Source of the DNA: Gemmatimonadales bacterium UBA2960
GTDB taxonomy: Bacteria; Gemmatimonadota; Gemmatimonadetes; Longimicrobiales; Gaopeijiaceae
Length of the DNA stretch: 10,982 bases
Direction of reading: 5' to 3'
Assembly (NCBI GenBank): GCA_002348465.1
Contig: DEBI01000022.1
Location: forward strand, 1 to 10,982
In this document: piece after piece, positions 1 through 5,929 of the stretch
Numbering within the stretch: the first letter of the stretch is position 1
How the letters are laid out: each line of letters starts with the position of its first letter
Translations under genes and position numbers: made by a program
The notes under the pieces: generated by a model
Database searches by the model: none
Told to the model about the DNA's origin: nothing
Seen by the model: the letters and a program-made list of their open reading frames with translations, nothing else

Positions 1-189
1 TGAGACATCCATCTCAAGTCTAGTACCCTCATCGGAAAGCTTGCCGGGGCCAACGGCCACGACCTCACCCTGAGACGGCTTTTCCTTCGCCGTATCGGGG
101 ATATAGAGCCCGCCGCGCATCTGCTCGGCTTCCTCTAGCGGCTTCACCACGACGCGATCCGCGAGCGGCTGAACGTTCACATCTGCCAT
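1..189 (-). CDS. groES: GroES co-chaperonin (10 kDa), C-terminus cut off by the window edge
   Basis: GroES forms the heptameric lid of the GroEL folding chamber in the cytoplasm. The 63 visible residues begin MADVNVQPLADRVVVKP, the usual N-terminal beta strand with the PLADRV signature. The mobile loop follows at about residues 17-36 (GGLYIPDTAKEKP at 26-38), then the GEVVAVGPGK core at 41-50. A complete protein has about 95-100 residues, so roughly a third lies beyond position 1. The ATG at 189-187 is supported by a perfect AGGAGG ribosome binding site at 200-205, 10 bases upstream. The gene follows a CIRCE operator, which fits a groES-groEL operon under HrcA heat-shock repression; groEL would be expected just outside the window. 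The GroEL-contacting tripeptide reads Leu-Tyr-Ile (28-30) rather than the more common Ile-Val-Leu or Leu-Ile-Ile type. Identification is secure. Confidence 0.96.
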   Translation of the reverse strand, partial: MADVNVQPLADRVVVKPLEEAEQMRGGLYIPDTAKEKPSQGEVVAVGPGKLSDEGTRLEMDVS

Positions 190-199
190 ATCTGAATGT

Positions 200-205
200 C
201 CTCCT
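200..205 (-). promoter_or_regulatory. Strong Shine-Dalgarno sequence for groES
   Basis: The minus strand reads AGGAGG, a perfect anti-16S match, 10 bases before the groES ATG at 189. It is the best ribosome binding site in the window. Most other genes here rely on stop/start overlaps instead, so this site marks groES as independently and strongly translated. Confidence 0.85.
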
Positions 206-243
206 GCGTACTTCGCTCAGTCGTGAGTTTGAAAATACAATTC

Positions 244-270
244 TTAGCACTCTAGCATTATGAGTGCTAA
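244..270 (-). promoter_or_regulatory. CIRCE operator (HrcA repressor binding site) upstream of groES
   Basis: TTAGCACTC (244-252), a 9-base spacer (253-261) and GAGTGCTAA (262-270) form a perfect 9-bp inverted repeat identical to the CIRCE consensus TTAGCACTC-N9-GAGTGCTAA. In characterised systems the HrcA repressor binds CIRCE and blocks groESL and often dnaK transcription until heat shock titrates the GroEL needed for HrcA activity. The element ends 54 bases before the groES start codon, a usual position overlapping or just downstream of the transcription start. It implies that the genome also encodes HrcA, which is not in this window. The arms could also pair in the 5' leader RNA. Confidence 0.97.
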
Positions 271-278
271 GAGCCATG

Positions 279-307
279 AAAGGTCGAACCCTAGGCGATA
301 CTGTCAA
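279..307 (-). promoter_or_regulatory. Candidate sigma-70 promoter for groES
   Basis: On the minus strand a perfect TTGACA -35 hexamer lies at 307-302. At the ideal 17-base spacing the -10 position (284-279) reads ACCTTT, a poor match. A better -10-like hexamer, CATAAT, lies at 262-257, reaching into the CIRCE spacer, but it is 39 bases from the TTGACA and has no good -35 of its own. A promoter must exist close by, because groES has its own operator. Which hexamers are used is not settled by the sequence. Confidence 0.4.
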
Positions 308-337
308 CGGGTTGAGGCAATTAAAATGTCTTTATCA

Positions 338-353
338 AGCCTACTGTTAGGCT
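338..353 (-). terminator. Short hairpin just after the polyprenyl synthetase gene; possible weak terminator
   Basis: On the minus strand AGCCTA, a 4-base loop ACAG and TAGGCT form a perfect 6-bp stem beginning 6 bases after the TAA stop of the upstream gene. The following bases (TGATAAAGACATTTTAATTG) are AT-rich but lack the immediate run of T residues of a classical intrinsic terminator. The placement between the end of a long operon and the groES promoter makes a partial terminator or RNA 3'-end structure plausible, but the stem is short and the call is tentative. Confidence 0.3.
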
Positions 354-358
354 CCCGC

Positions 359-1435
359 TTATCCGTCTCCGGCAAGAGCCTGCATCCGAGAAACTCCCTC
401 CAACCCCACTATTGCATGGACGACTTCGTCCGCCAACGAATGATCGAACCAGTATCCCAGATCTTGCAGTGACTTGAACGAGGCCCGTGCTTCTACGTAC
501 GCGAGTTGAAGCACCTCCCTAGCGGAGTTGGCGAACGTCTCTTCAACTGCCCCATCCGGGCAGAGTCCGCTTTCCCAGATCCCAGCTAACGCCACCTTCT
601 CCCTCTCAGTACCCATGTGGCGGACCTGGGACACCAGCAAATTATGAGATCGTCGCCCGATGTCGAATTCGAAATCAGTGAGATCATCGACAATTTGGAA
701 CGCAGTCCCCAGTCGAGTAACAGCCTCCTTGGCGACACTTATCCGCCCCCTGAGATCCCCCTCCTCAAGAATCAACGGAGCTTCAAAGGCCAACGCAAAC
801 AGTGAACCCCCTCGAACCCTATGAACCCGATCAAGCATCTCGTTCGGTTTCGGTATGACATCGACCCCACCCTCTTCCGATCCCTCAAGGGCTCCGATTT
901 CCGCCATCCGATCTAAGAGCGCACGCTGGATCGTAAGCACCGACCCCCTCTCTATGACACTAGCTGCGACCGCGCGCTCCAATACTGATCGAGCTAAGCG
1001 CTCGAACGACATAAGCTGAAGAATCGACATAAACCGCGAGCCAGAACTGGGAACTAATGGAAGCAGTGTTTTTGACTGATCGTCGAAAATATTGTCGGCC
1101 GCCGTAATGGTGCCCTTGATGCAGAAATTCAGCTCTGCGTACGCCTGCAGCCTGCTTTTCTCTACACCTAGTGATCGAAAGATCGAGCGGAACAGGATCA
1201 GGAAAAAATACTCCTGGAGAAAGCGCAATCCCTCCGACGTCGCGACCTCTAAATCCGGCAACTTGGGAGAAGAAGGCTTGCGGAAGCTGTCATCTATGAC
1301 GTCCTCGAAATCCAGCTGCACTGTCCTGACGGCTTCGGCCTGTGCCTCAATGTCCGAGGCAAGCCGAGACCAAACCCCCTGTTCCGCTAGGAGTTGGACA
1401 GCCTGTGTAGAGCGAAATACGGGAGAGAGAGTCAT
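359..1435 (-). CDS. Divergent polyprenyl synthetase / class 1 isoprenoid enzyme
   Basis: This 358-residue protein looks like an all-helical trans-prenyltransferase, a family that condenses isopentenyl diphosphate onto allylic diphosphates using Mg held by two Asp-rich motifs. The second motif is intact: FQIVDDLTDFEFD, with Asp250, Asp251 and Asp254. The first reads DNIFDD (114-119), so the usual DDxxD has Asn at its second position. RGGSLF (208-213) stands where canonical enzymes have K-T-A-x-L-F, and GRRSHNLL (260-267) stands where they have a GKPxGxDL-type segment, so basic positions are Arg. About 65 residues precede the recognisable core, making it longer than the usual 300-330. The ATG at 1435 is the only usable start before an in-frame stop, but it has no clear ribosome binding site. 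The gene follows coaX by 49 bases and precedes the groES promoter. Product chain length cannot be told, and a related class 1 terpenoid function is possible. Confidence 0.75.
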   Translation of the reverse strand: MTLSPVFRSTQAVQLLAEQGVWSRLASDIEAQAEAVRTVQLDFEDVIDDSFRKPSSPKLPDLEVATSEGLRFLQEYFFLILFRSIFRSLGVEKSRLQAYAELNFCIKGTITAADNIFDDQSKTLLPLVPSSGSRFMSILQLMSFERLARSVLERAVAASVIERGSVLTIQRALLDRMAEIGALEGSEEGGVDVIPKPNEMLDRVHRVRGGSLFALAFEAPLILEEGDLRGRISVAKEAVTRLGTAFQIVDDLTDFEFDIGRRSHNLLVSQVRHMGTEREKVALAGIWESGLCPDGAVEETFANSAREVLQLAYVEARASFKSLQDLGYWFDHSLADEVVHAIVGLEGVSRMQALAGDG

Positions 1436-1484
1436 ATCATCAGGTGAAAGCCGCGCGAGGAATCGGAATCTAGCTAGTCAAAGG

Positions 1485-2264
1485 TCACTCAGGGGAGGCC
1501 AGATGCTCACCAGCAATCGCGAGACCATACAGAGTTAGAAGCGGCTCAATCACCTCTACCGTCTTCAGGTGTGGTGCTATCGTACTCGCAAACCCTCCCG
1601 TCGCCACAACCAGCGCATCAGGTCGCTTCCACTCTTCTCTAATTCTGGAAACGATACCGTCAATGGATTCGATCGCCTGATAAAAAACTCCGCTCTGAAT
1701 ACAGGCCTCGGTCCGGCGGCCAATGACCGCGACGGGGGGCCTTAGCTCGACACGAGGCAACTTCGCCGTGCTTGCCGCCAACCAATCCAATCCTGCTCTG
1801 AGTCCCGGAGAGATCACCCCGCCCAAAAATACTCCACCCGCCGTAATACAGTCGAATGTCGTCGCCGTCCCCAAGTCAACCACTATCGTGTCCCGACCAA
1901 ACATTACCTTTGTTGCCAAGGTGTTCACCACCCTGTCGGCACCCACGGTAAGTGGCTCCTCTACGTCCAGTGAAATGGGTAAGTCGGAATGAGGACCTAC
2001 GGTTATAACCGGAACCCCGGTGATGGTCCGAATAGTCTTATTCCAGACATAGTTTACGGACGGAACGACGGAACCCATCACTCCTTGGCCAATCTCCGAT
2101 TCGTTGACCTTCTCTCCGGCTAAAAACGCCCGTATCAGAGCAGTCATCTCATCACCCGTACGTGGCACGCTCGAACTGACTCTCCACTCCGCAACAACCC
2201 TTGTTGTTGATGCAGCGAGCCCCACTACAGTTTCAGTATTTCCAACGTCAACTACCAATTGCAC
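1485..2264 (-). CDS. coaX: Type III pantothenate kinase (CoaX)
   Basis: CoaX phosphorylates pantothenate with ATP, the first step of coenzyme A synthesis. Type III enzymes belong to the ASKHA fold and, unlike CoaA, are not inhibited by CoA. The first phosphate motif DVGNT is at residues 6-10. GADRVVNTLA (108-117) contains the Asp expected as catalytic base. The second phosphate motif DLGTATT is at 130-136, GGVISPGL at 148-155, and the adenosine-binding ATGG at 221-224. I choose the GTG at 2264, giving 259 residues, the normal family length. It puts DVGNT at the N-terminus as in other CoaX proteins and has a purine-rich GAGGAG 5 bases upstream. A longer frame from 2363 would add 33 unrelated residues lying inside birA. 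The gene starts 2 bases after the birA stop. birA and coaX are often neighbours, and fused in some bacteria. Confidence 0.95.
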   Translation of the reverse strand: MQLVVDVGNTETVVGLAASTTRVVAEWRVSSSVPRTGDEMTALIRAFLAGEKVNESEIGQGVMGSVVPSVNYVWNKTIRTITGVPVITVGPHSDLPISLDVEEPLTVGADRVVNTLATKVMFGRDTIVVDLGTATTFDCITAGGVFLGGVISPGLRAGLDWLAASTAKLPRVELRPPVAVIGRRTEACIQSGVFYQAIESIDGIVSRIREEWKRPDALVVATGGFASTIAPHLKTVEVIEPLLTLYGLAIAGEHLASPE

Positions 2265-2266
2265 GG

Positions 2267-3046
2267 CTACTCCTCTTCCTCTGACGACGTGATAGCACGA
2301 ACGCTGCCCGAGCGCACCTTCACGATGGCGCCGTCCTCCAGCTCGAGCAACAACATGCCACACTCGTCTATGCCCCGCGCAATGCCAATTCCAAGCTCAT
2401 CTGTGTGAACTTGACGATCCCGTAAAATGTCCCGTGTCGAAAAAGAATCGACCACTCCATCTCGGCCCTTCCTAGCGTCAAGTCGCTCAAGAATCCTCTG
2501 AGCAAAGTGTCCCGCAAAGTCCGGGTTTTCCGAAATCCGATCCGAATGTTCGGCGATTGAGGTCGCAGGCAATGCGCGATCATCAAAGGCCTGAAGTGAT
2601 TCGGACGGGCTTCTCCTCACATTAATGCCAATTCCAGCGACCACCCATCCATCACCCATTTCGACAAGAACGCCGCCCACCTTTCTTCCATTTATGATCA
2701 GGTCGTTCGGCCATTTGATCGACACTATCACGCCTGCCATCTCTTCGATCACTTCCGCACATGAGATACCGACGAGAATTGGTAAGTGGGTCGTTACATC
2801 ATTCGCTCCCAGCACCAGCGACATCCATACTCCGTCTCCCGCTGCTGAAAACCATAGACTCCCGTGTCTTCCACGTCCTTCCGTTTGTTCCCAACCGAGA
2901 ACCAGCGAGCCCCGTGGTGAGCCCTCGACGGCTAGCTCCCTAGCACGGTCATTCGTGGAGCTGATTGCCTGCCATACCTCAAAACGCGGCAGTCCGTATT
3001 CTCGTTCTCGAACGGTGTCCAGTGAGTATGGATAAATTGCTTTCAA
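2267..3046 (-). CDS. birA: Biotin--[acetyl-CoA-carboxylase] ligase, monofunctional (no DNA-binding domain)
   Basis: This enzyme activates biotin to biotinyl-5'-AMP and transfers it to a lysine of the biotin carboxyl carrier protein, so it is needed for fatty acid synthesis. Visible signatures in order are SSTNDRARE (29-37), EQTEGRGRHG (53-62, the adenylate-binding GRGRxG loop), SIKWPNDLIING (109-120, with the conserved Lys111), RKVGGVLVE (121-129) and GIGINV (138-143). A C-terminal beta-barrel part ends in four glutamates. At 259 residues it lacks the N-terminal helix-turn-helix of Escherichia coli BirA, so it should ligate biotin without acting as a repressor. The start is TTG at 3046-3044, overlapping the uppP TGA as TTGA, with no evident ribosome binding site. 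No ATG or GTG in this frame offers an alternative before the conserved region. Translation probably depends on coupling to uppP. Confidence 0.95.
   Translation of the reverse strand: MKAIYPYSLDTVREREYGLPRFEVWQAISSTNDRARELAVEGSPRGSLVLGWEQTEGRGRHGSLWFSAAGDGVWMSLVLGANDVTTHLPILVGISCAEVIEEMAGVIVSIKWPNDLIINGRKVGGVLVEMGDGWVVAGIGINVRRSPSESLQAFDDRALPATSIAEHSDRISENPDFAGHFAQRILERLDARKGRDGVVDSFSTRDILRDRQVHTDELGIGIARGIDECGMLLLELEDGAIVKVRSGSVRAITSSEEEE
2270..2275 (-). promoter_or_regulatory. Ribosome binding site for coaX embedded in the end of birA
   Basis: The minus strand reads GAGGAG, 5 bases before the GTG at 2264. The same bases encode the last two glutamates of BirA. The site decides the coaX start in favour of this GTG over the far-upstream ATG at 2363. 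Confidence 0.65.
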
Positions 3047-3831
3047 TTGACTGAAAGATAAGCGAGATAAACAAGGCCTACTGTCCAGCAGTACGGGGCA
3101 AAGAAGTGGAAAGACCTCCTAGCTAGAATCCCAACGAACGCTCGAATTGCGAGGACTCCGGTCATCCCCGCTGTGAGCCCCCCGATTAACAATAGAGAAA
3201 TCGACAGCCCCTCCTGACCAGGTCCTACAAGATCGGAAATCTCAAGCATTGTAGCTCCTGCGATCACCGGGACGGCCATCAGGAACGAGAAGGCGGCAGC
3301 CTCACGCGCCTCCACACCTAGCCACATCGCCGCTACAACCGTTGCGCCAGACCGTGAGATCCCAGGGATCAGAGCACATGCTTGCGCCACTCCGATCAAC
3401 AATGCTGTGGTCAAAGTCGGTCGAGTCACGCTTTGCCGACCCATCGCTGACCGGCTACTCCACAAGACAATTCCGGTGACTAGCAAAGCTATACCTGGCA
3501 CCGCAGGGTCATCAAACAGCAGTTCGATCGGTTCCTTCGCCAAGATACCTATAAGGCCCGCTGGTATCGTCGCTACAAAAAGTAGTCCGGCGTATGAAAG
3601 TGAACGTCGGTCATTCCTAAGCACCCCAACCGTAAGCTCAGTAATTCTGCTACAGTACACGAGCAGGATCGAAAAGAGAGTACCAAGGTGGACGATCACC
3701 TCGAACGCCACGCCCTCAACACTGACAGAGAGCAAACTCTGCACGATGACGAGGTGTCCAGAACTCGAAACGGGAAGAAACTCGGTCGCTCCCTGGACGA
3801 TACCGAGTAAAAACGCATCCCACGCTGTCAT
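3043..3831 (-). CDS. uppP: Undecaprenyl-diphosphatase (UppP/BacA)
   Basis: UppP is an integral membrane phosphatase that converts undecaprenyl diphosphate to the monophosphate, recycling the lipid carrier for peptidoglycan and other cell-wall polymers; higher dosage is known to give bacitracin resistance. Both family signatures are present. The first, QGATEFLPVSSSGHL, is at residues 13-27 with Glu17 and His26. The second, PGISRSGAT, is at 156-164 with Arg160. The 262-residue length and repeated hydrophobic segments (for example 82-98, 112-126, 141-155, 182-195, 211-236 and 247-260) match the family. The ATG at 3831 overlaps the bshA stop as ATGA, and the TGA stop overlaps the TTG start of birA. 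No strong ribosome binding site is visible, so coupling to bshA is likely. Carrier-lipid function links it loosely to the prenyltransferase at 359-1435. Confidence 0.97.
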   Translation of the reverse strand: MTAWDAFLLGIVQGATEFLPVSSSGHLVIVQSLLSVSVEGVAFEVIVHLGTLFSILLVYCSRITELTVGVLRNDRRSLSYAGLLFVATIPAGLIGILAKEPIELLFDDPAVPGIALLVTGIVLWSSRSAMGRQSVTRPTLTTALLIGVAQACALIPGISRSGATVVAAMWLGVEAREAAAFSFLMAVPVIAGATMLEISDLVGPGQEGLSISLLLIGGLTAGMTGVLAIRAFVGILARRSFHFFAPYCWTVGLVYLAYLSVN

Positions 3832-4955
3832 GACGAAAGTACCCGCTCGTAATATGCCTCGTACTGTGGAACGACTATTTCCGTGGAATACCTGGATTGC
3901 GCCACTTCGAGCCCTGCAATCGACATCCGCTCTCGCAAATCTTTATCCTCGAGAAGCCGAACCCCGGCTTCCGCCATCCCTGTAACATCACCGACATCTA
4001 AAAGTCTACCGCTGACTCCATCCTCCACGACCTCGGGTATCCCCCCCGCGCGCGTTGCGATCACAGGCGCACCACTTGCCATAGCCTCTAACGCTGCGAG
4101 ACCAAAAGATTCCTCCTCAGACGGAAGCAGAAACAAGTCTGCGTACGAAAGTAAGTCCTCGACCGCCTGGTGTTTACCGAGAAACAAAACTCGATCCTCT
4201 ATATCCAGTTCACGAGCCAGCTGGCTTACCTTTGGGCGATCAGGACCATCACCAACCATAACCAACCGAGCAGGTACTCTCTCTTGGATTCTTGAGAACA
4301 CAGAAACCACATCTTCAGCCCGCTTCACCGGTCGAAAATTCGACACATGCATCACAATACTCTCACCCTCAGAGGCAAACTTAGCCCTGTGGCACGGTTG
4401 ATGGTCAGGCCGCCATACATCTGCACAGATAAAATTGGGGATCACCTGAATCCGCTCTTCGGGAATCGAGAAACCTTCAACGGTCTGCTCTTTCAAGTAC
4501 TCTGAAACGGCAGTGAGACCATCGGATCCCAGGATTGAAAAACGCGTGATCTCATGGAATGACGGGTGCAGCCCGACAAGAGTGATATCGGTGCCGTGAA
4601 GCGTTGTAACGATCCGCAGACCCCGCTCATCTCCGAGCATCTGCCGAGCCAGGTACGCTGACACCGCATGTGGGATGGCATAATGCATGTGTACGAGGTC
4701 CAAATCGTGCCTTAGGGCGGTGTCGTGAAGAGCTACAGCTAATGCGAGAGCGTACGGTGGATGCTCAAATAACGGGTAGTCCTCCATCTCTACTTGGTGA
4801 AAAACCACCCTCTCCTGTAAACCCGCTAGTCGAAAGGGTTGATCGTATGAAACGAAATGCACTTCATGCCCGCGAGCCGCCAGAGCTAAGCCCAACTCAG
4901 TAGCGACCGCTCCTGAGCCACCGTACGTCGGATAGCACGTGATCCCTATTTTCAC
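3828..4955 (-). CDS. bshA: N-acetyl-alpha-D-glucosaminyl L-malate synthase (BshA), bacillithiol biosynthesis
   Basis: BshA is a GT4-family glycosyltransferase that joins UDP-GlcNAc to L-malate, the first step to the thiol bacillithiol. The 375-residue protein shows the glycine-rich N-terminal loop CYPTYGGSG (7-15) followed by AVATELG (16-22). SYDQPFRL (36-43), MEDYPLFEHPPY (57-68) and MHYAIPHA (90-97) are the segments that separate BshA from general glycosyltransferases. The C-terminal half has HVSNFRPVKR (203-212), GDGPDR (235-240) and the nucleotide-sugar motif E-x7-E (Glu282 and Glu290 in EESFGLAALEAMASG). The start is a GTG at 4955, 2 bases after the miaA stop, with only a weak AGGTG upstream. 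An out-of-frame ATG at 4957 leads immediately to a stop. The genes for the later steps (bshB, bshC) are not in the window, so pathway completeness is inferred. A different acceptor is possible but less likely. Confidence 0.9.
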   Translation of the reverse strand: MKIGITCYPTYGGSGAVATELGLALAARGHEVHFVSYDQPFRLAGLQERVVFHQVEMEDYPLFEHPPYALALAVALHDTALRHDLDLVHMHYAIPHAVSAYLARQMLGDERGLRIVTTLHGTDITLVGLHPSFHEITRFSILGSDGLTAVSEYLKEQTVEGFSIPEERIQVIPNFICADVWRPDHQPCHRAKFASEGESIVMHVSNFRPVKRAEDVVSVFSRIQERVPARLVMVGDGPDRPKVSQLARELDIEDRVLFLGKHQAVEDLLSYADLFLLPSEEESFGLAALEAMASGAPVIATRAGGIPEVVEDGVSGRLLDVGDVTGMAEAGVRLLEDKDLRERMSIAGLEVAQSRYSTEIVVPQYEAYYERVLSS

Positions 4956-4957
4956 AT

Positions 4958-5929
4958 CTACACCTGGCCAACTCGGGCATTGAGGGCTTGAAGTACCGTG
5001 TCGGCTTGGAGGCCAACCGGCTGAGTCGCATTTATCGTCACAGTATGATCAGGAAGCTGATGTCTAATCCAGGTGAGCTGACGACGCGAATATTTTTTCG
5101 TACTGGCAACAATTTCCTTTTTCGCCTCCGCTAATGACGCATCTCCGCGCACATACCTAGACATCTCTCTATATCCAGTCGCAGTCATGCCCGGGTCTTT
5201 ATCCTTATACCCGCTAGCGAGCAATTCTCTTACCTCACTTTCTAAACCCTTCTCTACCATACGACACACGCGCTCTTCAATCCGTCGATCGATCTCTTCT
5301 CGGGGAAGGTTAAGCACAATCACAACCGCGGGCAGGCATGGCGCCTCCGCTGGTGCCTCAACGTGCCACCTTGAGAGCGTCACGCCCGTCAGAAGAGAAA
5401 CTTCGATAGTCCTAGCCATTCGCTGGGGGCCACCAGCAACGGATACTTCAGCTCTGTCGGGATCTAGGGCACGCACAAATCTCGAGAGGGTGTCGTTAGA
5501 TTGGGCCCCTAGCCATTCCCTTAGTCGTTCCCTACGCAACGGGTCTAAAACCGGTTCCGTGAACATGGGACTCAACAGAGTTCTAAGAAAAAACCCGCTC
5601 CCACCGACTATGACGGGCAGGGCCCCACGTGACGCGATGCCATCGACCCAGAGACGAGCATCCCGGCCAAACTGACCAGCCGAATATCGCTGTCTTGGCG
5701 TCACTAAATCTAGGCCATGGTGCGGGATCATGTCACGATGTTCGGCCCTGACCTTATCAGTCCCTATGTCCATCCCCTTGTAGACCTGCCGGGAATCCAT
5801 AGAAATCACCTCGATCGGCAACCTCCTCGACAGTTCAACTGATAGAGCTGTCTTTCCAGACGTAGTGGGTCCTGTAAGAACCAGAGCAGTTCCCCCGAAA
5901 GGAGCGAGCGGCCTCTGACGAATACTCAC
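4958..5929 (-). CDS. miaA: tRNA dimethylallyltransferase (MiaA)
   Basis: MiaA transfers a dimethylallyl group from DMAPP to N6 of adenosine 37 in tRNAs reading codons that begin with U, improving anticodon pairing. The P-loop GPTTSGKT is at residues 20-27. MDSRQVYKGMDIGTDK (44-59) is the conserved substrate-recognition segment. GGSGFFLR (109-116), GYREM (252-256) and KKYSRRQLTWIRH (278-290) complete the family pattern, and 323 residues is a normal length. The start is a GTG at 5929 that overlaps the mutL stop as GTGA. There is no convincing Shine-Dalgarno, so reinitiation after mutL is likely. mutL followed by miaA is a widespread gene order. The enzyme draws on the same C5 isoprenoid pool as the prenyltransferase at 359-1435. 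Confidence 0.97.
   Translation of the reverse strand: MSIRQRPLAPFGGTALVLTGPTTSGKTALSVELSRRLPIEVISMDSRQVYKGMDIGTDKVRAEHRDMIPHHGLDLVTPRQRYSAGQFGRDARLWVDGIASRGALPVIVGGSGFFLRTLLSPMFTEPVLDPLRRERLREWLGAQSNDTLSRFVRALDPDRAEVSVAGGPQRMARTIEVSLLTGVTLSRWHVEAPAEAPCLPAVVIVLNLPREEIDRRIEERVCRMVEKGLESEVRELLASGYKDKDPGMTATGYREMSRYVRGDASLAEAKKEIVASTKKYSRRQLTWIRHQLPDHTVTINATQPVGLQADTVLQALNARVGQV

Noticed and set aside
65..307. An 80-codon minus-strand open frame overlapping groES and its regulatory region
   Set aside because: It is an alternative frame running through CIRCE and the groES start; the GroES frame has clear homology and the ribosome binding site.
1436..1484. Possible promoter in the 49-base gap between coaX and the prenyltransferase gene
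   Set aside because: A TTGACT-like hexamer is present but has no acceptable -10 at normal spacing, so I do not call a promoter.
2265..2363. N-terminal extension of coaX from an ATG at 2363
   Set aside because: The extra 33 residues lie inside birA, resemble no CoaX N-terminus, and the GTG at 2264 has a ribosome binding site and places DVGNT correctly.
3407..3985. A 192-codon plus-strand open frame opposite uppP and the end of bshA
   Set aside because: It is antisense to two well-identified genes, has no recognisable motif, and its composition follows from the codon bias of the opposite strand.
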